Source: Chitinophaga oryziterrae (GTDB taxonomy: Bacteria; Bacteroidota; Bacteroidia; Chitinophagales; Chitinophagaceae). From it: 64,000 nt of DNA. Positions 19,532 through 28,622 of the stretch are shown in pieces (the stretch's first letter is position 1; every line of letters starts with the position of its first letter). The notes under the pieces were generated by a model, which had not been told where the DNA came from, did no database searches, and worked only from the letters and a program-made list of their open reading frames with translations. The translations under genes were made by a program, and so were the position numbers. The DNA is taken from NCBI RefSeq assembly GCF_009758125.1, contig NZ_WRXO01000004.1, positions 124,001-188,000 of the forward strand, in the 5' to 3' direction.

Positions 19532-21649
19532 ATGTCTGCAACAATTAATTTCAAGCACGTAAGCTATCTCTGGGATGAGCAGAAAGCTGCAGCACTGGCT
19601 GGCGATGAGGTAGCCCTGCTGATTTACCGTTCTAACCTGCTGGGGGCTGATCTCCGGCTTACTAACTACGGTGGCGGTAATACTTCCTGCAAAGTGGAGT
19701 CTACAGACCCGCTTACAGGGAAACAAACAGAAGTAATGTGGGTGAAAGGCTCCGGTGGCGACCTGGGTACGCTGAAACGCAGCGGACTGGCGGCACTGTA
19801 CGTAGAACGTCTCCACAGCCTGGAAAATATTTACAAGGGTATTGAACATGAGGATGAAATGGTAGAACTCTTTAACCATTGCATTTTTGACCTCAGCTCT
19901 AAAGCTCCTTCTATTGATACGCCCCTGCATGGCTTCCTGCCATTCAAACATATTGATCACCTTCATCCTGATGCTGCGATAGCCATTGCTGCTGCTAAAG
20001 ATGGAGAACGCATCACGAAAGAACTCTTTGGCGGTACCATCGGATGGGTGCCCTGGCAACGCCCTGGTTTTGACCTGGGATTACAACTGCGCCAGTGCCT
20101 GAATGATAACCCTGGTATCAGAGGTATCATGCTCGGCTCTCATGGTCTGTTCACCTGGGGAGATACGGCTTACGAAAGTTATATCAACACCCTGGAAGTA
20201 ATAGAACGTTGTGCTGCTTACCTGGAAGAAAATTATGGTAAGAAAGGCCCTGCTTTTGGTGGGTTACGCATTACTTCCCCTGCGGCTGAAGTACGTAAGA
20301 AACAGGCGGCTTTGTTAGCGCCGGTGTTACGTGGATTATGTTCCGGTCATACCCGTATGGTAGGACATTTTACCGATGATGCCCGTGTACTGGAGTTTAT
20401 CAATTCCAAAGACCTGGATAGATTGGCGCCATTGGGTACGAGTTGCCCTGATCACTTTTTAAGGACTAAAATCAGTCCGCTGGTATTACCGCTGGAGCCT
20501 GGCGCTTCCCTGGAAGATGCGGAGGCATTAAAGGCAACATTAGCCCCGTTGTTCGCTGCTTACCGGCAGATGTACACGGATTATTATAATACCTGCCGTC
20601 ATCCGAATAGTCCGGCTTTACGCGATCCTAATCCGGTGGTTATCTTATATCCTGGTATAGGTATGTTTACTTTCTCAAAAGATAAACAGACCGCAAGAGT
20701 AGCGGCGGAGTTCTATACCAATGCGATTAATGTGATGAAAGGAGCAGAGGCGATCTCTGAATACACGGCTTTACCAAGACAGGAAGCTTTTGACATCGAA
20801 TACTGGCTGCTGGAAGAAGCGAAATTACAGCGTATGCCTAAGCCTAAAGCCTTATCAGGTCGTATTGCCCTGGTTACCGGTAGTGCAGGTGGTATTGGTA
20901 AAGCTATTGCCAAAAAGTTTGCAGATGAAGGCGCCTGTGTCATTATCAATGATAATGATGCGGGTCGTTTAGAAGCTGCAAAAGCGGAATTCGGTAAACA
21001 ATATTCTACGGATACTTTTGCTACTGCTATCCTGGATGTAACGCGCAGTGCGGATATCCATGAAGCATTTAATGTGGCTGCGCTGGCTTTTGGCGGGGTT
21101 GATATGGTAGTGAATTGTGCGGGACTGTCTATTTCCAAACCGCTGGAAGCGCATACAGAAAAGGATTGGGACCTGTTATACGATGTACTGGTGAAAGGTC
21201 AGTTCCTGGTAACACAGGCTGGTGTGAATATCATGCGTAAGCAGGATATGGGTGGTGATGTGCTGAACATCGTAAGTAAGAATGCGCTGGTGAGCGGACC
21301 TAATAACGCTGGTTATGGTTCTGCGAAAGCAGCACAGCTGCACCTGAGCCGCCTCAATGCGGCCGAGCTGGGCGCTTATGGTATCCGTGTGAACGTGGTG
21401 AATCCTGATGCGGTGATTGCGGATAGTAAGATATGGGAAGGAGATTGGGCCGCTGGCCGTGCGAAAGCATATGGTATTGATGTGTCTGAACTACCTGCGT
21501 TTTATGCGAAACGTACATTGCTGAACCAGGTGATATTACCGGAAGATATTGCGAATGCATGTTTTGCTGTTACCGGCGGACTGCTGGGTAAATCTACAGG
21601 GAACGTAGTGAATGTAGATGGTGGTGTGGCAGCCGCTTTTGTAAGATAA
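19532..21649 (+). CDS. rhaEW: Bifunctional rhamnulose-1-phosphate aldolase / L-lactaldehyde dehydrogenase
   Basis: A 705-residue fusion. Residues ~1-420 are a class II aldolase/adducin-type domain (NYGGGNTSCKV near 45, HGFLPFKHIDHLHPD near 133, GSHGLFTWGDTAYE near 203). From ~440 follows a short-chain dehydrogenase with the nucleotide-binding TGSAGGIG near 449 and the catalytic YGSAK near 594. It splits rhamnulose-1-phosphate into DHAP and L-lactaldehyde and oxidises the lactaldehyde to L-lactate, as known for RhaEW-type enzymes. The lactate is the substrate of the LutABC genes further down, so this enzyme links the two halves of the pathway. Length is normal for the fusion. Confidence 0.95.
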   Translation: MSATINFKHVSYLWDEQKAAALAGDEVALLIYRSNLLGADLRLTNYGGGNTSCKVESTDPLTGKQTEVMWVKGSGGDLGTLKRSGLAALYVERLHSLENIYKGIEHEDEMVELFNHCIFDLSSKAPSIDTPLHGFLPFKHIDHLHPDAAIAIAAAKDGERITKELFGGTIGWVPWQRPGFDLGLQLRQCLNDNPGIRGIMLGSHGLFTWGDTAYESYINTLEVIERCAAYLEENYGKKGPAFGGLRITSPAAEVRKKQAALLAPVLRGLCSGHTRMVGHFTDDARVLEFINSKDLDRLAPLGTSCPDHFLRTKISPLVLPLEPGASLEDAEALKATLAPLFAAYRQMYTDYYNTCRHPNSPALRDPNPVVILYPGIGMFTFSKDKQTARVAAEFYTNAINVMKGAEAISEYTALPRQEAFDIEYWLLEEAKLQRMPKPKALSGRIALVTGSAGGIGKAIAKKFADEGACVIINDNDAGRLEAAKAEFGKQYSTDTFATAILDVTRSADIHEAFNVAALAFGGVDMVVNCAGLSISKPLEAHTEKDWDLLYDVLVKGQFLVTQAGVNIMRKQDMGGDVLNIVSKNALVSGPNNAGYGSAKAAQLHLSRLNAAELGAYGIRVNVVNPDAVIADSKIWEGDWAAGRAKAYGIDVSELPAFYAKRTLLNQVILPEDIANACFAVTGGLLGKSTGNVVNVDGGVAAAFVR

Positions 21650-21657
21650 ATTTTTAA

Positions 21658-21696
21658 GGGACTGATCTGATCGGGGTCAGTCCCGCTTTAATTTTG
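21658..21696 (+). terminator. Hairpin, with overlapping promoter-like box, between rhaEW and rhaI
   Basis: GGGACTGA (21658-21665) pairs with TCAGTCCC (21677-21684) and is followed by GCTTTAATTTT, like an attenuator or partial terminator. The same tail contains TAATTTTG (21689-21696), a perfect match to the Bacteroidota TAnnTTTG box, about 30 bp before rhaI. The site may reduce read-through and give rhaI a promoter of its own. Confidence 0.45.
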
Positions 21697-21727
21697 TATT
21701 TTTCATTGAACCCACAAAGTTTCCGTT

Positions 21728-23002
21728 ATGAATATAGAGAAATTTCAGATAGCTGAATTCAATCAGAGTCTTCAGCAGTCTCACGAAAGGAACTTCCATC
21801 ACATCGCTGAAAATATTAACGGTCTGCCGGAGATATTGCAGAAACTGCAGGACTTCCAGGTAGCTATTCCCAGTTGGGCTTTAGGTACCGGTGGTACCCG
21901 TTTCGGACGTTTTTCCGGTGGTGGTGAACCCCGTAATATCGAAGAGAAGATCACGGACGTAGGGTTACTGCATGCTTTAAACAGAAGCAGTGGTTCTATC
22001 TCTCTCCATATCCCCTGGGATATTCCTGAAAACGCGGCTGCTATTAAAGCATTAGCTGCGCAACACGATATACGTTTTGATGCGGTCAACTCCAATACTT
22101 TCCAGGATCAGCCGGGCCAGGCGCATAGCTATAAGTTCGGTTCTCTCCACCATACGGATAAGGCGGTACGAAAACAGGCAATAGAACACAATATTGAAGT
22201 GATCCGTTATGGTGTGGAGTTAGGCTCTAATGCTTTAAGCCTGTGGCTGGCAGACGGTTCCTGCTTCCCTGGTCAACTGAATTTCAGAGGTGCTTTCAAA
22301 CATACGCTGGATAGTTTACAGGAGATTTATGCTGCTTTACCATCGGACTGGAAATTATGGATCGAGTATAAAGCGTATGAACCTAATTTCTATTCCACGA
22401 CTATCGGAGATTGGGGACAATCCTTATTATTTGCGAATAAACTCGGCCCTAAAGCACAGACATTGGTAGATCTTGGCCATCATCTTCCTAATGCTAATAT
22501 CGAACAGATCGTATCGTTATTATTGATGGAAGGTAAACTGGCCGGTTTCCATTTTAATGATTCCAAATATGGAGATGATGATTTAACAGTAGGCAGTATC
22601 AACCCTTATCAGCTATTCCTCATTTTTAATGAATTGATAGAAGGGATGGATGCACGTAGTATGAATCATGCGACTGATTTAGGCTGGATGATAGATGCTT
22701 CTCATAATGTAAAAGATCCTCTGGAAGATTTATTGCAATCCGTAGAAGCTATTATGATCGCTTATGCGCAGGCATTGCTGGTAGATACGAAAGCATTGCA
22801 GGCTGCCCAGCAGGATAATGATGCAGTTGCTGCACAGGAGATCTTACAGCATGCATACCGTACAGATGTACGTCCGCTGATTGCACAGGCACGTTTACTT
22901 TCCGGTGGTGTACTGGAGCCGGTGTATTTCTACAGGAAATTAAAAGTAAGAGAAGGATTGATTAAAGAAAGAGGATTGAAAACGGTAGCTACGGGACTAT
23001 GA
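21728..23002 (+). CDS. rhaI: L-rhamnose isomerase (RhaI type)
   Basis: A 424-residue TIM-barrel sugar isomerase of the RhaI type, the second class of L-rhamnose isomerase, unrelated in length to E. coli RhaA. It converts L-rhamnose to L-rhamnulose. Visible conserved parts are PSWALGTGGTRFGRF near residue 48, the metal-ligand candidates WIEYKAYEPNFYST near 212 (Glu), LVDLGHHLPNAN near 247 (Asp, His) and GFHFNDSKYGDDDLTVG near 276 (His, Asp), and the C-terminal GLxxV end. The stop overlaps the rhaB start by 4 bp (ATGA), showing translational coupling. The mutarotase for the substrate is encoded 13 kb away at the detached end of the operon. Confidence 0.93.
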   Translation: MNIEKFQIAEFNQSLQQSHERNFHHIAENINGLPEILQKLQDFQVAIPSWALGTGGTRFGRFSGGGEPRNIEEKITDVGLLHALNRSSGSISLHIPWDIPENAAAIKALAAQHDIRFDAVNSNTFQDQPGQAHSYKFGSLHHTDKAVRKQAIEHNIEVIRYGVELGSNALSLWLADGSCFPGQLNFRGAFKHTLDSLQEIYAALPSDWKLWIEYKAYEPNFYSTTIGDWGQSLLFANKLGPKAQTLVDLGHHLPNANIEQIVSLLLMEGKLAGFHFNDSKYGDDDLTVGSINPYQLFLIFNELIEGMDARSMNHATDLGWMIDASHNVKDPLEDLLQSVEAIMIAYAQALLVDTKALQAAQQDNDAVAAQEILQHAYRTDVRPLIAQARLLSGGVLEPVYFYRKLKVREGLIKERGLKTVATGL

Positions 23003-24315
23003 ACTGTATAGCGATATTGGATATAGGTAAGACGAATAAGAAATTATTCCTGATAGATGAGCATTACAGGATCGTATGGGAACGGGGTGAGAGTTTTCCG
23101 GAAACAACAGATGAAGATGGAGATGCCTGTGAAGATGTGGCTTTGCTGACCCGTTGGGTAAAGGAGAGCTTAAAAGAATTAACACAGTTACCTGGATTTA
23201 CCGTAAAAGCACTCAATTTCAGTACCTATGGCGCCAGCCTGGTATACCTGGATTATCAGGGGCAGGTGGCCGCGCCTTTATATAACTACCTGAAGCCCTA
23301 TCCTGAAACTTTGCAACAACAGTTTCAGGATAGCTACGGCTCTCTTAGCTGGGAAACCGCATCACCGGCATTAGGCAGTCTGAATGCCGGACTACAATTA
23401 TATCGTCTGAAGTATTTGCAACCTTCCTTATACGCGAAGGTCCAATATGCTTTACATCTTCCCCAATACATCAGTTACCTGGTAACTGGTCGTCCTTTGG
23501 CTGATATCACCAGTGTAGGTTGTCATACCATGTTATGGGATTTTACAGCACAGGATTATCATCATTGGGTGAAAAAAGAAGGGCTGACAGATAAACTCCC
23601 CCCATTTTTTCCCTGTAATGAAACGATGGAAACAGGTGATTATCAGGTAGGGGCCGGACTGCATGACAGTTCATCTGCCCTGATCCCTTATCTCACCAGT
23701 TTCTCAGAACCTTTTGTGCTGATCTCTACCGGAACATGGTGTATTACCCTGAATCCCTTCAATAAACAGCCATTGACAGTTGCGGAACTGGAACAGGATT
23801 GCCTCTGTTATCTCACTTATGAAGGGAACCCGGTGAAGGCCGCGAGGATCTTTGCCGGTAACGAGCATGAGCAGCAGGTACGCAGGCTGGCAGAATATTA
23901 TCAGACACCGGTAAATTACTACCAGCAGGTTGCCTTTGACCCAGCTATATTTGCTCTGTTGCATCCGGTAGATATTTCCCGGTTTGCAGACAGGTCTTTA
24001 AATGACTTTGCCAGTTATGAAATCGCCTATCACCGCCTGATGATGGATATCATGGAACAGCAAAAGCATTCTACAGAATTAGTGACTACCGGTACGCCGG
24101 TGAAGCGTATTTTTGTAGACGGCGGTTTTGGCAGGAACCCGGTGTATATGCATCTGCTGGCAGCAGCATTCCCACGTATGGAAGTGTATGCAGCTTCGGT
24201 TGCACAGGCAACGGCCATAGGGGCGGCACTGGCCATTCACCAGCACTGGAACCCGCAGCCATTACCCGGAGACCTGGTAGAGATGAGGTTGTATACGCAT
24301 AATAAGACGATATAG
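22999..24315 (+). CDS. rhaB: FGGY-family rhamnulokinase
   Basis: A 438-residue sugar kinase of the FGGY superfamily. The N-terminal phosphate loop reads ILDIGKTNKKLFLID (residues 6-20). STGTWCITLNPF near 248 matches the second ATP-binding segment, and FVDGGFGRNPVYMHLLAAAF near 372 the C-terminal adenosine motif. By its place between rhaI and the lactate genes it should phosphorylate L-rhamnulose to rhamnulose-1-phosphate, the aldolase substrate. The sequence alone does not exclude L-fuculose as substrate. Start overlaps rhaI; lutA begins directly after its stop. Confidence 0.9.
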   Translation: MNCIAILDIGKTNKKLFLIDEHYRIVWERGESFPETTDEDGDACEDVALLTRWVKESLKELTQLPGFTVKALNFSTYGASLVYLDYQGQVAAPLYNYLKPYPETLQQQFQDSYGSLSWETASPALGSLNAGLQLYRLKYLQPSLYAKVQYALHLPQYISYLVTGRPLADITSVGCHTMLWDFTAQDYHHWVKKEGLTDKLPPFFPCNETMETGDYQVGAGLHDSSSALIPYLTSFSEPFVLISTGTWCITLNPFNKQPLTVAELEQDCLCYLTYEGNPVKAARIFAGNEHEQQVRRLAEYYQTPVNYYQQVAFDPAIFALLHPVDISRFADRSLNDFASYEIAYHRLMMDIMEQQKHSTELVTTGTPVKRIFVDGGFGRNPVYMHLLAAAFPRMEVYAASVAQATAIGAALAIHQHWNPQPLPGDLVEMRLYTHNKTI

Positions 24316-25053
24316 ATGAAAGTAGGACTCTTCATACCATGCTACATAGATCAGTTTTACCCGCAGGTGGGCATTGCCACATTATCCCTGCTGGAGAAAC
24401 TGGGTTGTGAGGTAGTATACCCGCAGGGGCAGACCTGCTGCGGGCAGCCCATGGCCAACTCCGGCTTTGAGCATTTGACAACAGGTTGTAATGAGCTGTT
24501 CGTTGATCATTTCCAGGATTACGATTATATAGTGGGCCCCTCGGGCAGTTGTGTACTGCATATCAAGGAGCATCTGCATGTGCATGGTCAGGAAGAAGCG
24601 GCTACGCATGTGCGTCAGCATATTTATGAGCTGGCGGAGTTTTTAACGGATGTGTTGCATGTAACGAGCCTGCCGGCGAAATTCCCGCATAAGGTGGGGG
24701 TACATCAGAGTTGTCACGGGCAACGTGGTCTGGGGCTTGCCCAGATGAGCGAGTTGGTGGCAGCGCCATTCTCCAAGCCTCAGCAGTTATTGCAGATGGT
24801 GGAAGGTCTGGAACTCGTGAACCTGAAACGTACGGACGAATGCTGTGGTTTTGGCGGTACTTTCTGTGTGTTTGAAGAAGCGGTGTCCGTAAAGATGGGG
24901 AAAGACCGTATCACAGATCATGTGAATAACGGAGCAGAATATATTACCGGAAATGATGTGAGCTGTCTGATGCACCTGGAAGGGATTTTGCGTCGTCAGC
25001 AGAGCCCAGTTAAGGTGTTGCATATTGCGGAGATCCTGAATAATAGTTTATGA
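24316..25053 (+). CDS. lutA: L-lactate utilisation protein LutA (Fe-S cysteine-rich domain protein)
   Basis: A 245-residue protein with the two cysteine-rich CCG domains of the LutA/YkgE family: CCGQPMANSGFEH near residue 40 and CCGFGGTFCVFEE near 175, plus GVHQSCHGQRGLGL near 132. LutA, LutB and LutC together oxidise L-lactate to pyruvate in the cytoplasm. In this operon the lactate comes from lactaldehyde made by RhaEW. It starts directly after rhaB (no gap) and its stop overlaps the lutB start by 4 bp. Confidence 0.95.
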   Translation: MKVGLFIPCYIDQFYPQVGIATLSLLEKLGCEVVYPQGQTCCGQPMANSGFEHLTTGCNELFVDHFQDYDYIVGPSGSCVLHIKEHLHVHGQEEAATHVRQHIYELAEFLTDVLHVTSLPAKFPHKVGVHQSCHGQRGLGLAQMSELVAAPFSKPQQLLQMVEGLELVNLKRTDECCGFGGTFCVFEEAVSVKMGKDRITDHVNNGAEYITGNDVSCLMHLEGILRRQQSPVKVLHIAEILNNSL

Positions 25054-26420
25054 TAGAACATAAAGAACACGCGGAGCTGGCGGAGAAATTTAATGCCGAT
25101 GAGGCCAGGGTCGACTGGCACGATGAAACCTTGTGGTGGGTACGGCAGAAGAGGGATAAGATGGCCTGGAGTATTCCTGAATGGGAGAACTTACGGGAAG
25201 CGGCCTCGCGGATCAAACATAATGTGCTGGGCAACCTGCACGATTACCTGCTTGAATTTGAACGTAACGCACAGCAGAACGGGGCCGTAGTGCACTGGGC
25301 TGCGGACGCGGCGGAACATAACCGTATTGTGCTGGGACTGCTGAAGGAACATGGTGTGCAGCGCATGGTGAAGAGCAAGTCTATGCTCACGGAAGAGTGT
25401 CATTTGAATCCTTATCTGGCGGAGAATGGCATTGAAGTCATCGATACTGATTTAGGGGAACGTATTGTACAGCTGGCAAAGGAAGCACCAAGTCATATTG
25501 TACTGCCTTGTATTCATAAAAAGAAGGAAGAGATAGGGGAGTTGTTCCATGAGCATTTGGGTACGCCTGAAGGCAATGCAGATCCTAAGTTTCTGACAGC
25601 AGCAGCGCGTTTGCACTTGCGTAAAGAGTTTATACAGTCGCGTGTGGCGATTACCGGAGTGAACTTCGCGGTAGCGGAGACAGGAGAGATGGTGGTTTGT
25701 ACGAATGAGGGGAATGCAGATATGGGCGCTCATCTGGCAGATGTACATATTGCCTGCATGGGAGTGGAGAAGATCATTCCGAAGCGCCGTCATTTAGGGG
25801 TGTTCCTGAGGTTGCTGGCACGCAGTGCCACCGGTCAGCCTATTACAACGTATAGCAGTCATTTCCGTCAACCGAAGGAAGGCCAGCAGTTGCATATCGT
25901 ATTGGTGGATAATGGCCGTAGCCGGCAGTTGGGCAGAGAGGACTTCCGGAATTCCCTGAAGTGTATTCGTTGTGGCGCATGTATGAATACCTGTCCGGTT
26001 TACAGGCGCAGTGGCGGACACAGTTATCACAATGCGATTGCAGGACCTATAGGGGCCATATTAGCGCCTAACCTGGATATGAAGGAGTATAAGGATTTGC
26101 CTTTTGCCTCTACGTTGTGCGGGTCCTGTTCGAATGTTTGTCCGGTGAAAATTGATATTCATCAACAGTTATATAAGTGGCGGCAGGTGATCACACAGGA
26201 AGGATATAGCGATACGTCAAAGAAGGCGGGAATGCAGGCGATGAATTTTGTTTTGTCCAAACCGGGCGTATTTAAATTTGCCGGTAGTGCGGGCAGATTA
26301 ATGATGAGGACATTCCCGGGGATATTGAATATTAAATTAAACCCCTGGGCTAAACAGCGGGAGATGCCGGAAGCTCCGAAGTTATCGTTTGCGGAGTGGT
26401 ATAAGAAAAACAAAAAGTAA
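25050..26420 (+). CDS. lutB: L-lactate utilisation iron-sulfur protein LutB
   Basis: A 456-residue LutB/YkgF protein. The N-terminal two thirds are the LUD domain (GVNFAVAETGEMVVCTNEGN near 204). Two [4Fe-4S] ferredoxin-type motifs follow: CIRCGACMNTCPVYR near 309 and CGSCSNVCPVKID near 360. Length is normal. It forms the electron-transfer part of the lactate-to-pyruvate complex. Its usual partner lutC does not follow; the next 9.4 kb are unrelated genes and lutC lies at 35805. The stretch after its stop shows no obvious strong terminator. Confidence 0.95.
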   Translation: MIEHKEHAELAEKFNADEARVDWHDETLWWVRQKRDKMAWSIPEWENLREAASRIKHNVLGNLHDYLLEFERNAQQNGAVVHWAADAAEHNRIVLGLLKEHGVQRMVKSKSMLTEECHLNPYLAENGIEVIDTDLGERIVQLAKEAPSHIVLPCIHKKKEEIGELFHEHLGTPEGNADPKFLTAAARLHLRKEFIQSRVAITGVNFAVAETGEMVVCTNEGNADMGAHLADVHIACMGVEKIIPKRRHLGVFLRLLARSATGQPITTYSSHFRQPKEGQQLHIVLVDNGRSRQLGREDFRNSLKCIRCGACMNTCPVYRRSGGHSYHNAIAGPIGAILAPNLDMKEYKDLPFASTLCGSCSNVCPVKIDIHQQLYKWRQVITQEGYSDTSKKAGMQAMNFVLSKPGVFKFAGSAGRLMMRTFPGILNIKLNPWAKQREMPEAPKLSFAEWYKKNKK

Positions 26421-26841
26421 TATCTGCAATAAAGATTTTTCTACATAATAAAAAGTAAATTATTTCATCAGGAATTTTTATTTCTCATGCTGACATCCTA
26501 ATTTAGATAAATGCTGCTGCTTTATAGCAGCGTTTATTCTAAATCCAGCGTAAAATTCCAGTTATTATAGTTTTTAATCACCAAATAACACCATTAACAC
26601 CAAAGCACAAATCTTTTTATTATTAACATCACATACGGTAGTCAAAGCTATATCCTGTAAAAGTAGCTGTATGACTGTACCCCTTAAAATTCTGTAGTTA
26701 CTTACCAGGATGTAATTATCCGTTTTTATTTCCCGATACCTGTATCCGGGTCGTAGAATGTATTGCTGCATATGATCCATATGTGAAAGGCGATCGAACA
26801 TATGAATGAAGTATTTCCTAACAACTAAAATCTGATCTATT
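26421..26841. other. Intergenic region at the left edge of the insert in the rhamnose operon
   Basis: About 420 bp, AT-rich, between lutB and the first tail-collar gene. I see no RNA, repeat or convincing ORF. It probably carries the promoter for the tail-collar genes and one boundary of the foreign block. Confidence 0.4.
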
Positions 26842-27393
26842 ATGGATGGAATTATCGGGGAGATCCGCCCCTTTGCTTTTAATTATCCGCCGCAAGGCTG
26901 GTTGTGGTGTAACGGTACGCAGTATTCGATTCAACAATATACTGCACTATATTCCATTATAGGAACACACTTCGGTGGGAACGGGACTTCTAGTTTTAAT
27001 GTCCCTAATCTTTCAGGCACTATCCTCACTGGTGCACAGGCGGGGGTACCGAATCATACAACATGGGCCTCAGGGGGAACTGAAACCATTACGCTGGGGC
27101 CGTCGCAGTTGCCTTCACACAATCATGCGGTTAATATTGTAACCAGGAATAAGGCAACACAATCTGCAATAGGAACATCGCAGCCAGGCAATGCGGTTTA
27201 TCTGACCAATGCATTCAGTGTAACGGCTAATAAGGGAATTATTGCATATGCAGCAGCGGCAGGGAGCCCCGTTACAATGAATGCTGCAGCCATTCTGCCT
27301 GCTGGCGGGGGACTGGCACATTCCAACATGGCGCCTTTCCTGGCCATGAATTTTTGTATCTGTTATGATGGTGTGTATCCTGAACGCCCCTGA
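26842..27393 (+). CDS. Phage tail collar domain protein (microcystin-dependent type), copy 1
   Basis: A 183-residue protein. The N-terminus GEIRPFAFNYPPQGWLWCNG followed by YSIQQYTALYSIIGTHFGG and FNVPNLSG is the phage tail collar fold seen in tail fibres and in MdpB-like bacterial proteins. The C-terminus ends with MNFCICYDGVYPERP, the conserved tail of this group. No signal peptide. It starts a run of three paralogues on one strand with 34-39 bp gaps. Such triplets occur away from prophages in Bacteroidota and their function is not established; no other phage genes are nearby, so I do not call a prophage. Confidence 0.9.
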   Translation: MDGIIGEIRPFAFNYPPQGWLWCNGTQYSIQQYTALYSIIGTHFGGNGTSSFNVPNLSGTILTGAQAGVPNHTTWASGGTETITLGPSQLPSHNHAVNIVTRNKATQSAIGTSQPGNAVYLTNAFSVTANKGIIAYAAAAGSPVTMNAAAILPAGGGLAHSNMAPFLAMNFCICYDGVYPERP

Positions 27394-27427
27394 TTTATTA
27401 TTCACCTTATCTTAATAAAATAATTAT

Positions 27428-27988
27428 ATGGATTACTATGTTGGAGAGATCCGTCTTTTTCCGTACAACCGTATCCCGGCAGACTGGTTACCCTGTAATG
27501 GGCAACAACTTCAGATAAATCAATATGCTGCACTGAACTCGCTAATAGGATCTTACTATGGAGGAGATGCTAAAACAGTCTTTAATCTTCCTAACCTGAA
27601 TGGCCGTGCTATCCTTGGTTATACAACTGTTCCCAAAACCACTACTGTTTATACTATGGGCCAGGCTGGTGGAACAGAGACGGTTGTGCTTACTACGAGT
27701 CAGATCCCGCCTCATGTTCATTCGCTGACCGCGGATAATACATACGATGCAGGTGGGGCTAATACCCATTACCTTGGCAATCCCAATACACCAACTGTGG
27801 CAACACAAACGTCAAAGAATGCAGCAAATGCAAACCTCTATGCGGTGCCCGTTGCTACAGATCCGCTGGTCCCCATGGGACCCTGTATCGGGAATACAGG
27901 CGCTTCTGCAGGTCATGAGAACCGGGGTCCTTACCTGGCGATGAACTATTGCATTGCTATCCAGGGGCTGTATCCACCGAGGCCCTAA
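27428..27988 (+). CDS. Phage tail collar domain protein, copy 2
   Basis: A 186-residue paralogue of its neighbours: YVGEIRLFPYNRIPADWLPC, then NGQQLQINQYAALNSLIGSY, then FNLPNLNGRAILG, and the terminal MNYCIAIQGLYPPRP. The middle (residues ~85-150) differs strongly between the three copies, as expected for a variable exposed loop, while both ends are conserved. No export signal. Likely expressed together with copies 1 and 3. Confidence 0.9.
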   Translation: MDYYVGEIRLFPYNRIPADWLPCNGQQLQINQYAALNSLIGSYYGGDAKTVFNLPNLNGRAILGYTTVPKTTTVYTMGQAGGTETVVLTTSQIPPHVHSLTADNTYDAGGANTHYLGNPNTPTVATQTSKNAANANLYAVPVATDPLVPMGPCIGNTGASAGHENRGPYLAMNYCIAIQGLYPPRP

Positions 27989-28027
27989 ATAAACAACTAC
28001 AATTGATTAATCACAAATCTATACGTT

Positions 28028-28609
28028 ATGGATCCATATGTTGGAGAAATCAGGGTTTTTGCAGGCAATTTTGCTCCTGTGGGCTGGGCCTTATGTGATG
28101 GCTCATTGTTAAATGTATCAGATAACCAGATTTTATTTGCGGTGTTGGGAACTGTTTACGGAGGTAACGGCACTACTACTTTCGGACTACCGGACCTCCG
28201 CTTAAAGGTGCCCGTTGGCACCGGTACTATTTCCACCGCCGGAGGTACAGGTACCTATGCCCTGGCCTCCAAGGGCGGAGCGGCTCAGGTAGCGCTTAAC
28301 AGCACTACTTTACCTTCACATACGCATGTTTTTCAGGCAGCAAATATTGCCGCTACTACCGGTAGCCCTTCCAATGCCTTGCTGGCAAAAACGAATGGCA
28401 ATAACAGCACTTTAACGCCTCCTTATCCGGATGTAACACTGTATACGACACTTCCTCTGCCTGACGGGGGAACTACCACTACAAACGGCGCATTGGCAAA
28501 CGGTACCTGTCAGCCGACAGGAGGGAGTCAGCCACACGACAACCTGATGCCATATATCAGTTTCAATTATATTATAGCAGTGAACGGAATATTCCCTCAA
28601 CCATCATAA
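28028..28609 (+). CDS. Phage tail collar domain protein, copy 3
   Basis: A 193-residue third copy, with YVGEIRVFAGNFAPVGWALC at the start, TTFGLPDLRLKVPVGTG after the collar strand, and FNYIIAVNGIFPQPS at the end. It is followed after 13 bp by the formyltransferase-like gene, close enough for one transcript. Function unknown; shared ends and variable centres suggest the three proteins form a mixed or trimeric fibre-like assembly (inference). Confidence 0.9.
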   Translation: MDPYVGEIRVFAGNFAPVGWALCDGSLLNVSDNQILFAVLGTVYGGNGTTTFGLPDLRLKVPVGTGTISTAGGTGTYALASKGGAAQVALNSTTLPSHTHVFQAANIAATTGSPSNALLAKTNGNNSTLTPPYPDVTLYTTLPLPDGGTTTTNGALANGTCQPTGGSQPHDNLMPYISFNYIIAVNGIFPQPS

Positions 28610-28622
28610 TCCATAGCTATAC

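Noticed and set aside
26842..28609. Prophage or contractile injection system
   Set aside because: Only tail-collar domain proteins are present; no other structural, packaging or integrase genes.
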